Source: Parapedobacter tibetensis
GTDB taxonomy: Bacteria > Bacteroidota > Bacteroidia > Sphingobacteriales > Sphingobacteriaceae
Length of the DNA stretch: 64,000 bases
Direction: 5' to 3'
Assembly: GCF_024643205.1 (NCBI RefSeq)
Contig: NZ_JAMKQJ010000002.1
Span: forward strand, 372,001-436,000
Positions 27,532 to 36,629 of this stretch are shown piece after piece (position 1 is the stretch's first letter; each line of letters starts with the position of its first letter). Under the pieces are notes generated by a model, which saw nothing but the letters and a program-made list of their open reading frames with translations, was not told the DNA's origin and ran no database searches. The translations under genes and the position numbers were made by a program.

Positions 27532-28419
27532 ATGCCTATCATGATAAACGATGAAAAATATCCTTTACTAGCGAAGTCAAATCCACATGCCACCACCTAC
27601 CAACATGTAAGCAAGGAAGATGGTGGCTGGCAATACCTCAATTTTGCAGCGAGGACGATGAAGCGGGGCGAGGTTTGGGAAAGCCATACAGGTGATCATG
27701 AATACGCCATTATCCTGCTATCGGGCAACTATCGAGTGAACACAGACAAGGGCAGTTGGCAGACCATCAATGGCCGCAAAGATGTCTTTTCTGGAATTGC
27801 CCATTCCTTGTATTTGCCGCGCCATACCCATTTTGAGTTGGTGGCGGAGAGCGACGTTTTGGACATTGCTTACGGGTGGTGCGAGACCGACCAAGACTTT
27901 GCCCCTGTGTTCAAAACACCGGAGGAGGTGCAGATAGAGATTCGTGGGGGCGACAACGCTACCAGGCAAATCAACGATTTGTTGGGGCCAGGCTTCCCCT
28001 GCCATCGACTGGTGGCCGTGGAAGTATACACCCCATCGGGCAATTGGAGTTCATTCCCCGCCCATAAGCACGATGAACGCATCGTGGCTGAGAATGGCGA
28101 ATTGGTAGAGGCCAGGCTGGAAGAAACCTATTTCTATAAAATCAGCAAACCCCATGGGTATGCCATACAACAGGTGTATACAAGTGATGGCAGCCTTAAC
28201 GAAATAGCCGTGGCCCGCCATAATGATGTGGTGCTGGTGCCTAAAGGTTATCACCCTGTGGTAGCAGGGCATGGCTACGATGTGTATTACCTCAACTTCT
28301 TGACAGGTTCAGATCAATCGCTCGCCAATACCCCCGACCCAGACCATGCCTGGATATTTGGAACATGGAAAGGGACGGATGAACGGATTCCGATGGTTAC
28401 GGCAAAAATGAATGGATGA
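27532..28419 (+). CDS. iolB: 5-deoxy-glucuronate isomerase
   Basis: 295 residues of the double-cupin IolB/KduI-like family. It turns 5-deoxy-D-glucuronate into 5-dehydro-2-deoxy-D-gluconate, the fourth step of myo-inositol breakdown. The C-terminal cupin carries the metal-site segment SSFPAHKHD followed by EETYFYKISKPHGYAIQ, and the conserved VLVPKGYHPV. The N-terminal part (GEVWESHTGDHEYAIILLSG) is the second cupin. An in-frame ATG at 27541 is an equally possible start. It overlaps iolC by four bases (ATGA), a sign of translational coupling. Confidence 0.93.
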   Translation: MPIMINDEKYPLLAKSNPHATTYQHVSKEDGGWQYLNFAARTMKRGEVWESHTGDHEYAIILLSGNYRVNTDKGSWQTINGRKDVFSGIAHSLYLPRHTHFELVAESDVLDIAYGWCETDQDFAPVFKTPEEVQIEIRGGDNATRQINDLLGPGFPCHRLVAVEVYTPSGNWSSFPAHKHDERIVAENGELVEARLEETYFYKISKPHGYAIQQVYTSDGSLNEIAVARHNDVVLVPKGYHPVVAGHGYDVYYLNFLTGSDQSLANTPDPDHAWIFGTWKGTDERIPMVTAKMNG

Positions 28420-29438
28420 TGGAAGCTTCAGCAAAAAAATACGACGTAGTCACTGTTGGCCGTTCGTCAATAGACCTCTATTCACAGGATATTGGCGCCG
28501 ATTTTGTGGACATCAAAGGGTTTGATGCGTTTGTGGGCGGCTCACCGCTCAACATCGCCACAGGCTGCAGCCGACTGGGACTCCGGGCTGCATTATTGAC
28601 CGGTGTGGGAGATGATAAAGTGGGTGATTTCATCCTGAATTTCCTGACTAAGGAAAATGTGGAAACTGCTTTTATTCCCCGCATACCAAGTGCGAGGAGC
28701 AGTGCCGTGGTTTTGGGCATACAACCACCGGATACCTTTCCTTTGGTTTTTTACCGTAACAATGCGGCAGATTCCCAGATTACCATTGATCATGTGGATG
28801 CCATCGATATGGACAAGGTGAGGCTCATCGAGCTATCGGGCACCGCATTGAACATGGAGCCGAGCCGGAGTGCTGTATTCCATGCCGTAGAAAAAGCCAA
28901 TGCACATGGGGTGACCACCTTGCTCGATATTGATTTCCGTGCAGACCAGTGGACCGATTTACGTTCGTTTGGCATCACCATACGGGCATTGTTGCCGCAG
29001 ATTAAAATAGCCATTGGCACCGAAGAGGAAATATTGGCGGCAATGTTGCAAGATGCTTCCCAAGTGACCATTGAACAACAGCAAATTTCAGCACCAACCA
29101 TAAAGGGCGACATCGATAAGGCCATCCAGCATATTTTATCGCTCGGTGTGGAGGTATTGGTGGTAAAGCGGGGAGCTACAGGTGCCACGGTATTTGATAA
29201 CCGAGGCGAAAAAGAGGATGTGCCTGGATTTCCGGTCATCCCACTAAACATTCTCGGGGCAGGAGATGCGTTTGCTTCAGGATTTATCTATGGCTATTTA
29301 AATGGCTGGGATTTATACAAGTCGTGCCGGATGGGTAACGCAAGTGGAGCGCAGGTAGTGCTGCAACCGGGGTGTGCCAATTTTATGCCATCTTTGCAGG
29401 AATCTCTGACCTTTATTGAACAACATGGCGGGTTTTGA
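28416..29438 (+). CDS. iolC: 5-dehydro-2-deoxygluconokinase
   Basis: 340 residues, PfkB-type sugar kinase. It phosphorylates 5-dehydro-2-deoxygluconate at C6 with ATP, the fifth step of inositol catabolism. The N-terminal substrate-binding segment reads VGRSSIDLYS and FVGGSPLNIATGCSRLGL; the C-terminal PfkB signature with the catalytic Asp is NILGAGDAFASGF. Start is the first ATG of ATGATG overlapping the iolB stop. A structured repeat (29445-29528) separates it from iolD, the only long gap inside the iol run apart from small spacers. Confidence 0.94.
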   Translation: MMEASAKKYDVVTVGRSSIDLYSQDIGADFVDIKGFDAFVGGSPLNIATGCSRLGLRAALLTGVGDDKVGDFILNFLTKENVETAFIPRIPSARSSAVVLGIQPPDTFPLVFYRNNAADSQITIDHVDAIDMDKVRLIELSGTALNMEPSRSAVFHAVEKANAHGVTTLLDIDFRADQWTDLRSFGITIRALLPQIKIAIGTEEEILAAMLQDASQVTIEQQQISAPTIKGDIDKAIQHILSLGVEVLVVKRGATGATVFDNRGEKEDVPGFPVIPLNILGAGDAFASGFIYGYLNGWDLYKSCRMGNASGAQVVLQPGCANFMPSLQESLTFIEQHGGF

Positions 29439-29444
29439 ATTTAT

Positions 29445-29528
29445 TAAAGAGGCTGTCCGAAAAGTGTTTCTATCTGTCAGGACACGCCGCAATGTCACAC
29501 TGAGCGGAGTCGAAGCTCACCCTCTTTA
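29445..29528. repeat. Structured dispersed-type repeat between iolC and iolD
   Basis: Ends are perfect 8-base inverted repeats TAAAGAGG (29445-29452) and CCTCTTTA (29521-29528). Inside are hairpins TGTCC/GGACA (29454-29458 with 29480-29484) and TGAGC/GCTCA (29501-29505 with 29515-29519). The inner text TCACACTGAGCGGAGTCGAAG is, from memory, a dispersed repeat in Bacteroidota genomes. It fills most of the 105-base iolC-iolD gap and would form a structured spacer in the mRNA. Confidence 0.6.
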
Positions 29529-29543
29529 TAAACTGACAACGAA

Positions 29544-31409
29544 ATGGAAACAATTAAATTGACGACTGCCCAAGCGGTGATTCGGTTTCTTGACCAGCAA
29601 TATGTGGAGCGGGACGATGTACAGCATAAATTCTTTGCTGGTTGCTTTGGCATTTTTGGCCATGGCAATGTAGGTGGTATTGGGCAAGCGCTGTTTGAAT
29701 ACCCCGATTTCAGGTATTTCCAATCGCGCAATGAGCAAGCCATGGTGCATACTGCTGCGGCTTATAGTAAGATGAAAAACAGGCTATCCACATTTGCCTG
29801 TACCTCATCCATCGGTCCCGGGGCTACCAACATGCTTACCGCTGCTGCCGGTGCCACCATCAACAGGTTGCCCATTTTGTTGTTACCCGGTGATATTTTC
29901 TCAGGCAGGCACATAGATCCTGTACTGCAGCAACTTGAATTTTCGGGTTCATCGGATATATCGGTCAACGATTGCTTCCGACCAATATCCCGATATTGGG
30001 ATCGTATAAGCCGCCCGGAACAACTGATCGCTTCAATGATGCACACGATGCGTGTGCTCACCTCACCTGCGGAGACCGGCACGGCCACCCTTTGCTTGCC
30101 GCAAGATGTGCAAGCAGAAGCATATAATTTTCCCAAGGAAATGTTCGAGAAACGGATCTGGTATATTCCCCGTCCACTACCCGACGCGGTATTGCTGCAA
30201 CGTGCGGTTACGCGGATGCGGGCTGCTAAACGGCCGTTGATTATTGCGGGTGGCGGGGTGATTTATAGTGAGGCCACGGAGGCCTTGCGGGCATTTGTGC
30301 ATGCTACAGGAATACCCGTAGCAGAAACATTTGCCGGAAAGGGATCCTTACCCTACAACGATCCTCATCAACTGGGTGCGGTGGGTGCCACGGGCACAGA
30401 GGGGGCCAATGCAATAAGTGGCGAAGCCGATTTGGTGATTGGTGTTGGTACGCGGTATAGTGATTTCACCACCGCCTCAAAAACCGCTTTCCAAGGCCAT
30501 GACGTTTCGTTCATCAACATCAACATCGCCGAGTTTGACGCCCATAAACAAGCGGGGTTAGCCCTCACCGGAGATGCTAGGGCGACATTGCAGGCACTTG
30601 CCGATCTATTGGTGGGGTATCATGTGGACACCGATTACGAGGAAAAGGTGGCGAATTTCAATCGGAGCTGGGATGACAAGGTATCCATTGCCTATCAGCC
30701 GGAAAACGACCAGCAGCTTTCCCAAGCCGAAGTCATTGGGCTGGTCAACACCTTTGCCGAGCCGAAGGACGTGGTGGTCTGCGCGGCAGGAAGCTTGCCA
30801 GGTGATCTACATAAGTTGTGGCGAACTTCAGACCCGAAAGGATTCCACCTCGAATATGGTTATTCCTGCATGGGTTACGAAATCGCAGGGGGGCTGGGGG
30901 CCAAGATGGCCGACCCCGATAGGGAAATATACGTGATGGTGGGCGACGGGAGCTACCTCATGATGTCATCGGAAATTGTGACTTCCATACAGGAAGGGTA
31001 TAAGCTGATCATCATCCTCATCAATAATAATGGGTATGCCAGTATCGGAGGGCTCTCCAAATCATTGGGTACGGAAGGTTTTGGTACACGCTATCGGTAT
31101 CGGGATGAAGGTACAGGACAGCTTGATGGCAAGGAACTCCCTGTGGATCTTGCCCGGAATGCGGCGAGTTTAGGTGCGGCGGTCATCAGAACCACCAATG
31201 AAGTTTCCTTTGGCGAAGCATTGATGCAAGCAAAGACCAATGATAGCACTACAGTTATCTATGTGGAAACCACCCCCGAACGAAAAATGGCTGGATATGG
31301 GCATGCATGGTGGGAAGTACCCATTGCGGCAGTCTCGGAAAAAACCGCTGTACAAAAAGCCCATCAGCAATCGATGAACTCTAAAAAGAAACAACGCCAC
31401 CACTTGTAA
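29544..31409 (+). CDS. iolD: 3D-(3,5/4)-trihydroxycyclohexane-1,2-dione acylhydrolase
   Basis: 621 residues, thiamine-diphosphate enzyme of the acetolactate-synthase superfamily. It opens the ring of trihydroxycyclohexanedione to give 5-deoxy-glucuronate, the third step of inositol breakdown. N-terminal Pyr domain: FFAGCFGIFGHGNVGGIGQAL and the SIGPGATNM segment; the central domain includes RPLIIAGGG; the C-terminal ThDP-binding domain has the GDGSYLMMSSEI...NNNGYAS motif with the DxxN metal site. Length fits the family (about 620-640). It sits between iolC and the symporter gene. Confidence 0.95.
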   Translation: METIKLTTAQAVIRFLDQQYVERDDVQHKFFAGCFGIFGHGNVGGIGQALFEYPDFRYFQSRNEQAMVHTAAAYSKMKNRLSTFACTSSIGPGATNMLTAAAGATINRLPILLLPGDIFSGRHIDPVLQQLEFSGSSDISVNDCFRPISRYWDRISRPEQLIASMMHTMRVLTSPAETGTATLCLPQDVQAEAYNFPKEMFEKRIWYIPRPLPDAVLLQRAVTRMRAAKRPLIIAGGGVIYSEATEALRAFVHATGIPVAETFAGKGSLPYNDPHQLGAVGATGTEGANAISGEADLVIGVGTRYSDFTTASKTAFQGHDVSFININIAEFDAHKQAGLALTGDARATLQALADLLVGYHVDTDYEEKVANFNRSWDDKVSIAYQPENDQQLSQAEVIGLVNTFAEPKDVVVCAAGSLPGDLHKLWRTSDPKGFHLEYGYSCMGYEIAGGLGAKMADPDREIYVMVGDGSYLMMSSEIVTSIQEGYKLIIILINNNGYASIGGLSKSLGTEGFGTRYRYRDEGTGQLDGKELPVDLARNAASLGAAVIRTTNEVSFGEALMQAKTNDSTTVIYVETTPERKMAGYGHAWWEVPIAAVSEKTAVQKAHQQSMNSKKKQRHHL

Positions 31410-31437
31410 TCCACATTTATTTTATAATAGCTCCGAT

Positions 31438-33036
31438 ATGTTCCAGCTTTCATCAATGACCCTAACCGTGCTTAGCTTTGTGGGCTTCACCCTGCTGGTA
31501 GGCCTATATGCTTGGTATCGTACCCGAAAGGAAAACTTGCGTTCGCAGGATGGTTATTTTTTGGGCGGAAGGAGTTTGACAGGCGTAGTGATTGCCGGCT
31601 CCATGATTATGACGAATATTTCTACTGAGCATTTGGTGGGGATGAACGGCTCCGCTTATAAAAATGGCTTTATCATTGTCGCGTGGGAAGTCACATCGGC
31701 ATTGGCATTGATTGTAGCCGCCATCTATTTTGTGCCCAAATACCTGAAGATGGGTTTGACCACGATTCCTCAATACTTGGAAAAGCGGTTTGATGCAAGT
31801 ACCCGTTCATTGGTGGCCCTGTTTCTGCTTGTATCGTTTGCAGTGACCTTGCTGCCCATTGTGTTATACACGGGAGCCATCAACTTAGAGAGCTTTTTCA
31901 ATGTGTCTGAGGTGCTTGGGGTAGATCGGGAACAAGGGATATGGATTACTGTGGTCGTAGTTGGTGGCCTTGGCTCCATCTATGCGATTTTCGGTGGGTT
32001 GAAGGCGGTATCCATCTCAGATGTTGTCAATGGATACGGGTTATTGATTGGTGGCTTGCTGATACCCTTGCTTGCCCTCATCAGCATTGGCGGGGGTAAT
32101 CCTGCCACGGGGCTGTCGCGGGTTTTTGAAAACAGCCCCGAGAAATTCAATGTCATCGGTGCTTCCGATTCGGTATTGCCATTTAGTACGCTGTTTACAG
32201 GCCTGGTCATCAATCAGCTCTATTTTTGGTGTATGAACCAAACCATCATCCAGCGGGCATTGGGTGCTCGCGATTTGAAAGCGGCACAGCAAGGATTACT
32301 ATACACAGGCCTGCTGAAGTTATTGGTGCCTTTCATTATTGTATTGCCCGGGGTGATTTGTTTTTATTATTTCGGTACCGCCTATTACGATAACCAGGAT
32401 CTGGTCTATCCCGAATTGGTGAAAAAAGTCCTTCCTGTATCCTTGTTGGGCTTTTTTGCGGCGGTCGTCATGGGGGCGGTTTTAAGTACGTTCAACAGTG
32501 TATTGAACAGTGCCTCCACGATATTCAGTATCGATATTTATAAACGGTTGATAGATAAATCAGCAGGGGATGCCAAATTGGTGCGTATGGGTAAGCTAAC
32601 AGCTACGTTGCTGGCCATTACCTCCATCGTGGCGGCACCCATGGTGGCCAATGCGCCCGATGGGTTATACCAATTGTTGCAGGAGCTGAATGGAATTTTT
32701 TTCATCCCCATCGCATCCATCATGATCGCCGGTTTCTTTTTCAAGCAGGTATCTGCCACAGGGGCGAAGGTTGCCCTGATCACGGGCCTGTTATTCTACG
32801 TCCTTTGTACGTTTGTATTTAAGGTAGGCATCCATTTCGTGCACATTTGGGGTATCGAGTTTTTGTTGAACATGGCAGTGATGCTTACCGTATCGCGGTT
32901 TTATCCAGCTAAGGCCTACGTGGCGACGGAATCCGGGAATTTCGTACCCATGGAAGGGTGGCGGTATGCCAAACCTTTTGCCCTCGTACTGGTCATCGTC
33001 ACCGTGGCCATATACATTTTATTAGGAAACATTTAA
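31438..33036 (+). CDS. Sodium:solute symporter, probable inositol transporter
   Basis: 532 residues with about 13-14 hydrophobic spans, SSS (SLC5-like) family. Characteristic segments are YFLGGRSLTGVVIAGSMI and NISTEHLVGMNGSAYKNG in the first spans, and GAVLSTFNSVLNSASTIFSIDIYKR in the later sodium-site region. Sodium symporters of this family carry sugars, inositol and other solutes through the inner membrane. Its place between iolD and iolA makes myo-inositol, or a uronosyl-inositol or related polyol, the likely cargo. The transport substrate is inferred from context alone. Confidence 0.88.
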   Translation: MFQLSSMTLTVLSFVGFTLLVGLYAWYRTRKENLRSQDGYFLGGRSLTGVVIAGSMIMTNISTEHLVGMNGSAYKNGFIIVAWEVTSALALIVAAIYFVPKYLKMGLTTIPQYLEKRFDASTRSLVALFLLVSFAVTLLPIVLYTGAINLESFFNVSEVLGVDREQGIWITVVVVGGLGSIYAIFGGLKAVSISDVVNGYGLLIGGLLIPLLALISIGGGNPATGLSRVFENSPEKFNVIGASDSVLPFSTLFTGLVINQLYFWCMNQTIIQRALGARDLKAAQQGLLYTGLLKLLVPFIIVLPGVICFYYFGTAYYDNQDLVYPELVKKVLPVSLLGFFAAVVMGAVLSTFNSVLNSASTIFSIDIYKRLIDKSAGDAKLVRMGKLTATLLAITSIVAAPMVANAPDGLYQLLQELNGIFFIPIASIMIAGFFFKQVSATGAKVALITGLLFYVLCTFVFKVGIHFVHIWGIEFLLNMAVMLTVSRFYPAKAYVATESGNFVPMEGWRYAKPFALVLVIVTVAIYILLGNI

Positions 33037-33048
33037 CCATGATACCAT

Positions 33049-34524
33049 ATGGAATTATTAAAAAATTATATCAACGGAAAGTGGCAGCCAAGTAAAGAGG
33101 AAGGGATGCTTGACGTGGTGAATCCAGCCACGCAGGATTCGATAGGCAGGGTTCCTTATGGAAAGGACACTGCGCAAGATGTTGCAGACGCTGTCTCGGC
33201 TGCCTCTCAGGCGCATCGTGATTGGGCGACAACACCGGTGATGCAGCGTGTGCAACCCCTATATAAGCTCAAGCAATTGTTGGAAGATCATCTAGACGAC
33301 CTTGCCCGTACGGTCACATCAGAATGCGGCAAGACTATGGCGGAGTCATTGGGTGAGTTGCAGCGGGCCATTGAAAACGTGGAGACGGCCTGTGCCACTC
33401 CATTGTTGATGCAAAGCGAATTTTCGGAAAACATTGCCCGGGGTGTCGATGAATTTGTCATCCGTCAACCATTGGGTGTATGTGCCTGCATTTCGCCCTT
33501 CAATTTTCCGGGCATGATTCCGTTTTGGTTTCTTCCGTATGCCATCGCTTGTGGCAATACGTTCATCATCAAACCATCGGAAAAGGTACCGCTGACGATG
33601 CAAAAAGTAATGGGGTTGATAGACCAGATTGGCTTGCTACCGGGTGTGGTCAATTTGGTCCACGGGGGTAAGGATTCCGTTGATGCGCTGTTGGATCATC
33701 CTGATGTAAAGGCCATCAGCTTTGTGGGATCTACCAACGTGGCGAAATATATTTATGCGAGGGGAGCCCAACAAGGCAAGCGGGTACAAGCCCAAGGGGG
33801 TGCAAAGAACCCTGTGGTGATCCTTCCTGATGCCGATTTGGAAACATCGTCGAAGATTATTACCGACAGTGTGTATGGCTGTGCAGGGCAGCGTTGCTTG
33901 GCCGCCTCGACTATTATTGCGGTGGATGACCGCCAAGGAAAAGTAAAAGAAGCACTGTATGAAGCGGCGAAAAGCAGGAAAACCGGTTACGGTCTCGCAG
34001 AAGGTGTGGAAATGGGACCGGTGATTTCCCGTGAAAGTAAAGCGCGGATAGCGCAGCTCATAGACCAAGGAGTACACGAAGGAGCAAAATTGCTGTTAGA
34101 CGGCCGGGATGCTACCATTGATGGATTTGGAAATGGAAATTTCATCAAACCAACGATTTTGGAAGACGTGCCATTGGGCGGTGAAATCGTTCGGACAGAA
34201 ATATTCGGACCCGTGATGAGCCTGATTAACCTACAAACCGTTGATGAGGCGCTTGACTTCATCAACCGCAATCGTTACGGCAATATGGCCTGCTTGTTTA
34301 CCAGTAGCGGAGCCAGTGCGCGGAAATTTCGGAGCGAGGCCAATGCCGGTAATATCGGCATCAACATCGGTGTGGCGGCACCGATGGCGCAGTTTCCGTT
34401 CAGTGGCTGGAACGATAGTTTTTTCGGCGATCTGCATGGCCAAGGCAGGCATGCCATTGAATTTTTCACGCAGACAAAGGTGGTCATCGAACGTTGGCCG
34501 AAGGAATGGTCACGGAAATTCTAA
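33049..34524 (+). CDS. iolA: Methylmalonate/malonate-semialdehyde dehydrogenase (CoA-acylating)
   Basis: 491 residues, aldehyde dehydrogenase superfamily, MmsA/IolA group. It oxidises malonate semialdehyde from the IolJ aldolase to acetyl-CoA and CO2 with NAD and CoA. Seen are PFNFPGMIPFWFLPYAIACGNT, the catalytic-cysteine segment YGCAGQRCLA near residue 285, and the C-terminal PFSGWNDSFFGDLHGQGR typical of this group, and the usual general-base Glu of other ALDHs is absent as is normal for this subfamily. It lies 12 bases after the symporter and 3 bases before iolE. Confidence 0.95.
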   Translation: MELLKNYINGKWQPSKEEGMLDVVNPATQDSIGRVPYGKDTAQDVADAVSAASQAHRDWATTPVMQRVQPLYKLKQLLEDHLDDLARTVTSECGKTMAESLGELQRAIENVETACATPLLMQSEFSENIARGVDEFVIRQPLGVCACISPFNFPGMIPFWFLPYAIACGNTFIIKPSEKVPLTMQKVMGLIDQIGLLPGVVNLVHGGKDSVDALLDHPDVKAISFVGSTNVAKYIYARGAQQGKRVQAQGGAKNPVVILPDADLETSSKIITDSVYGCAGQRCLAASTIIAVDDRQGKVKEALYEAAKSRKTGYGLAEGVEMGPVISRESKARIAQLIDQGVHEGAKLLLDGRDATIDGFGNGNFIKPTILEDVPLGGEIVRTEIFGPVMSLINLQTVDEALDFINRNRYGNMACLFTSSGASARKFRSEANAGNIGINIGVAAPMAQFPFSGWNDSFFGDLHGQGRHAIEFFTQTKVVIERWPKEWSRKF

Positions 34525-34527
34525 CTA

Positions 34528-35433
34528 ATGAATAAGATTAAAATAGCCAATGCGCCATGCTCCTGGGGGGCTTTGGAATTTGATTTAGCGGCAGCTACAC
34601 CGGGCCATCTACAGGTGTTGCAAGAAATTGCCGAAACAGGTTATGTAGGAACCGAATTAGGCGATTGGGGTTTTATGCCCACCGACCCCGATGAGTTAAG
34701 GCAAGTGATTGAGCGATTCCACTTGGAACTTATCGGAGCCTTCGTGCCCGTGGCATTAGCCGAGCGGCAATGGCATGAGCAAGGTGTGGATAATGCGTTG
34801 CGCGTAGCAAATCTGATGGCACAGGCCGGTTATCCCGATGCCTATATCGTCCTAGCGGATGATAACGGTACGGTACCGGAACGCACCATGCATGCTGGTC
34901 GGGTTACGCCGGAAATGGGTCTTGAAGAGCAACGTTGGAAAACATTTGCCAAAGGAGCCATGCAGGTGGCGCAGGCCGTGAAAGATGAGCATGGCATGCG
35001 TACCGTATTCCACCACCATTGTGGGGGGTATGTAGAAACCCCAGATGAACTTGCCATGTTAATGACACTGACAGATCCACAATTGCTCGGCCTGTGCTTT
35101 GATACGGGGCATTATGCCTTTGGTGGTGGCAACTCGCTAGCGGCAGTGAAAAAATATAGGGACCGTATCTGGCATGTGCATTTTAAGGATTATGACCCCC
35201 ATATGGGGCAATTATCGAAAACAAACCAATGGGATTATTTCGAATCCGTGAAGCAAGGAGTTTTTTGTGAGTTGGGTAAGGGAAATGTAGCGTTCGACAC
35301 TGTGTTACATGAGTTGACCGAATCGGGTTATCAAGGATGGGTGGTCGTGGAGCAGGATGTATTACCCGGGATGGGTACACCAAAAGAATGTGCCCGCAAT
35401 AACCGGATATATTTGGAACAATTGGGATTATAA
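34528..35433 (+). CDS. iolE: Inosose dehydratase
   Basis: 301 residues, AP-endonuclease-2-like TIM barrel. It dehydrates scyllo-inosose to trihydroxycyclohexanedione, the second step of inositol catabolism. The opening KIANAPCSWGALEFD is the IolE hallmark; metal-binding segments follow, including FHHHCGGYVETPDE, GLCFDTGHYAFGGG, WHVHFKDYDP and the closing WVVVEQDVLPG. It starts three bases after the iolA stop. The 54-base gap to iolG contains an imperfect direct repeat of CTTAGC words but no clear promoter. Confidence 0.95.
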   Translation: MNKIKIANAPCSWGALEFDLAAATPGHLQVLQEIAETGYVGTELGDWGFMPTDPDELRQVIERFHLELIGAFVPVALAERQWHEQGVDNALRVANLMAQAGYPDAYIVLADDNGTVPERTMHAGRVTPEMGLEEQRWKTFAKGAMQVAQAVKDEHGMRTVFHHHCGGYVETPDELAMLMTLTDPQLLGLCFDTGHYAFGGGNSLAAVKKYRDRIWHVHFKDYDPHMGQLSKTNQWDYFESVKQGVFCELGKGNVAFDTVLHELTESGYQGWVVVEQDVLPGMGTPKECARNNRIYLEQLGL

Positions 35434-35487
35434 GGTCGGGTGCTGCTTAGCGACTCGGCGTCTTAGCCAGAAAAAATAAAACGACTT

Positions 35488-36480
35488 ATGCAACTAAAAA
35501 TCGGGCTTATTGGCCTTGGAAGGATAGGAAAGATTCATTACAACAACATTAGGCAGCAGATACCAGAAGCTGAGGTCGTAGCGGTTTCGGATGTCAGCAA
35601 CGATTATTCTCAATGCGATGTGGCGGGCATAGATGCTGATGAACTGATTGCCCATTCTGGTATCGATGCCGTAGTCATCTGTTCGCCCACGGATACCCAT
35701 GCATCCTACATAGAACAGTGTGCACGAGCAGGCAAGCATGTGTTTTGTGAGAAACCACTGGATTTATCCCTGGCGCGTATCAAAGAAACCCTTAAGGTAG
35801 TACAGGAATGCGGCATTAAGTTGATGCTGGGCTTCAACAGGCGATTTGATCCCAATTTCCTAAAAATTAAAGCACTAGTAACTGATGGGAAAATAGGGGA
35901 GCCACAGTTGGTGAAAATTACCAGTCGCGATCCCGCACCACCATCATTAGACTACCTGAAAAGCTCAGGAGGTCTATTTTTGGATATGACCATTCATGAT
36001 TTCGATATGGCCCGGTATATCATGGGTAAGGAAGTGAAGCAAGTATATGCGGCTGCAGCGGTGTTGACCGGAGGGGCTGTTGCCGAAGCCGGTGACATCG
36101 ATACAGCGATCATTACCCTCAAATTTGGAGACGGCTCGATGGCCGTAATTGACAATAGCCGCAAGGCCGTATACGGATATGATCAGCGATTGGAGGTGTT
36201 TGGGTCTGAGGGGATGGCTAATGTAGACAACAATAAACCGGACAACCATGTGTTTTATCACGCTGGAGGTGTGCAGTCATCGTTACCCCTGCATTTTTTC
36301 ATGGAACGATATACGGCATCGTATCTCATGGAAATGCGCCTGTTTGTGCAGGCTATACTGGAGGGAAAGGAGATCCCAGTAGATGGGATGGATGGTTTGA
36401 AGGCGGTAATGATTGCAAATGCTGCTACGAAATCCTATAAAGAAAATCGACCGGTCTTCATTGAAGAAATTGAAGTTTAG
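35488..36480 (+). CDS. iolG: Inositol 2-dehydrogenase
   Basis: 330 residues, GFO/IDH/MocA oxidoreductase. It oxidises myo-inositol to scyllo-inosose with NAD, the entry step. The Rossmann motif is GLIGLGRIGKIH; the catalytic Lys lies in FCEKPLDLS; the C-terminal domain holds DMTIHDFDMARYIMG with the Asp and His of the active site. It is the last gene of the iolJBCD-symporter-iolAEG run, so together the window holds every enzyme from inositol to dihydroxyacetone phosphate and acetyl-CoA. Closely related enzymes take other inositol isomers, so the preferred stereoisomer is not certain. Confidence 0.93.
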   Translation: MQLKIGLIGLGRIGKIHYNNIRQQIPEAEVVAVSDVSNDYSQCDVAGIDADELIAHSGIDAVVICSPTDTHASYIEQCARAGKHVFCEKPLDLSLARIKETLKVVQECGIKLMLGFNRRFDPNFLKIKALVTDGKIGEPQLVKITSRDPAPPSLDYLKSSGGLFLDMTIHDFDMARYIMGKEVKQVYAAAAVLTGGAVAEAGDIDTAIITLKFGDGSMAVIDNSRKAVYGYDQRLEVFGSEGMANVDNNKPDNHVFYHAGGVQSSLPLHFFMERYTASYLMEMRLFVQAILEGKEIPVDGMDGLKAVMIANAATKSYKENRPVFIEEIEV

Positions 36481-36536
36481 ACATAATTAAACCTTAGAAA
36501 TGTTCTGATAGCGTAACTGCAGAAAACTTAAATGGC

Positions 36537-36554
36537 GTAAACGTTTGCGCAAAC
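36537..36554. promoter_or_regulatory. LacI-type operator (copy 4), double palindrome
   Basis: GTAAACGTTTGC (36537-36548), related to the other three copies with a central CG, overlaps a second perfect palindrome GTTTGCGCAAAC (36543-36554). The overlap covers the -33 element of the GH88 promoter, the classical arrangement for repression. Confidence 0.65.
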
Positions 36555-36575
36555 GACGGAAAAGTTGTATTTTTG
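36544..36575 (+). promoter_or_regulatory. Promoter of the GH88 gene
   Basis: TTTG (36544-36547), a 20-base spacer, TATTTTTG (36568-36575): an exact Bacteroidota-type promoter. The -33 TTTG is part of operator copy 4. The start codon is 54 bases after the -7 box. Confidence 0.65.
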
Positions 36576-36629
36576 GAAGGTTAACAATATTAGTCAATTA
36601 CATACCTTATTATATAGCCTTTTCGAACT

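Noticed and set aside
35434..35487. Imperfect direct repeat CTTAGC...CTTAGCC between iolE and iolG
   Set aside because: Too short and imperfect to separate from chance; no hairpin or promoter box goes with it.
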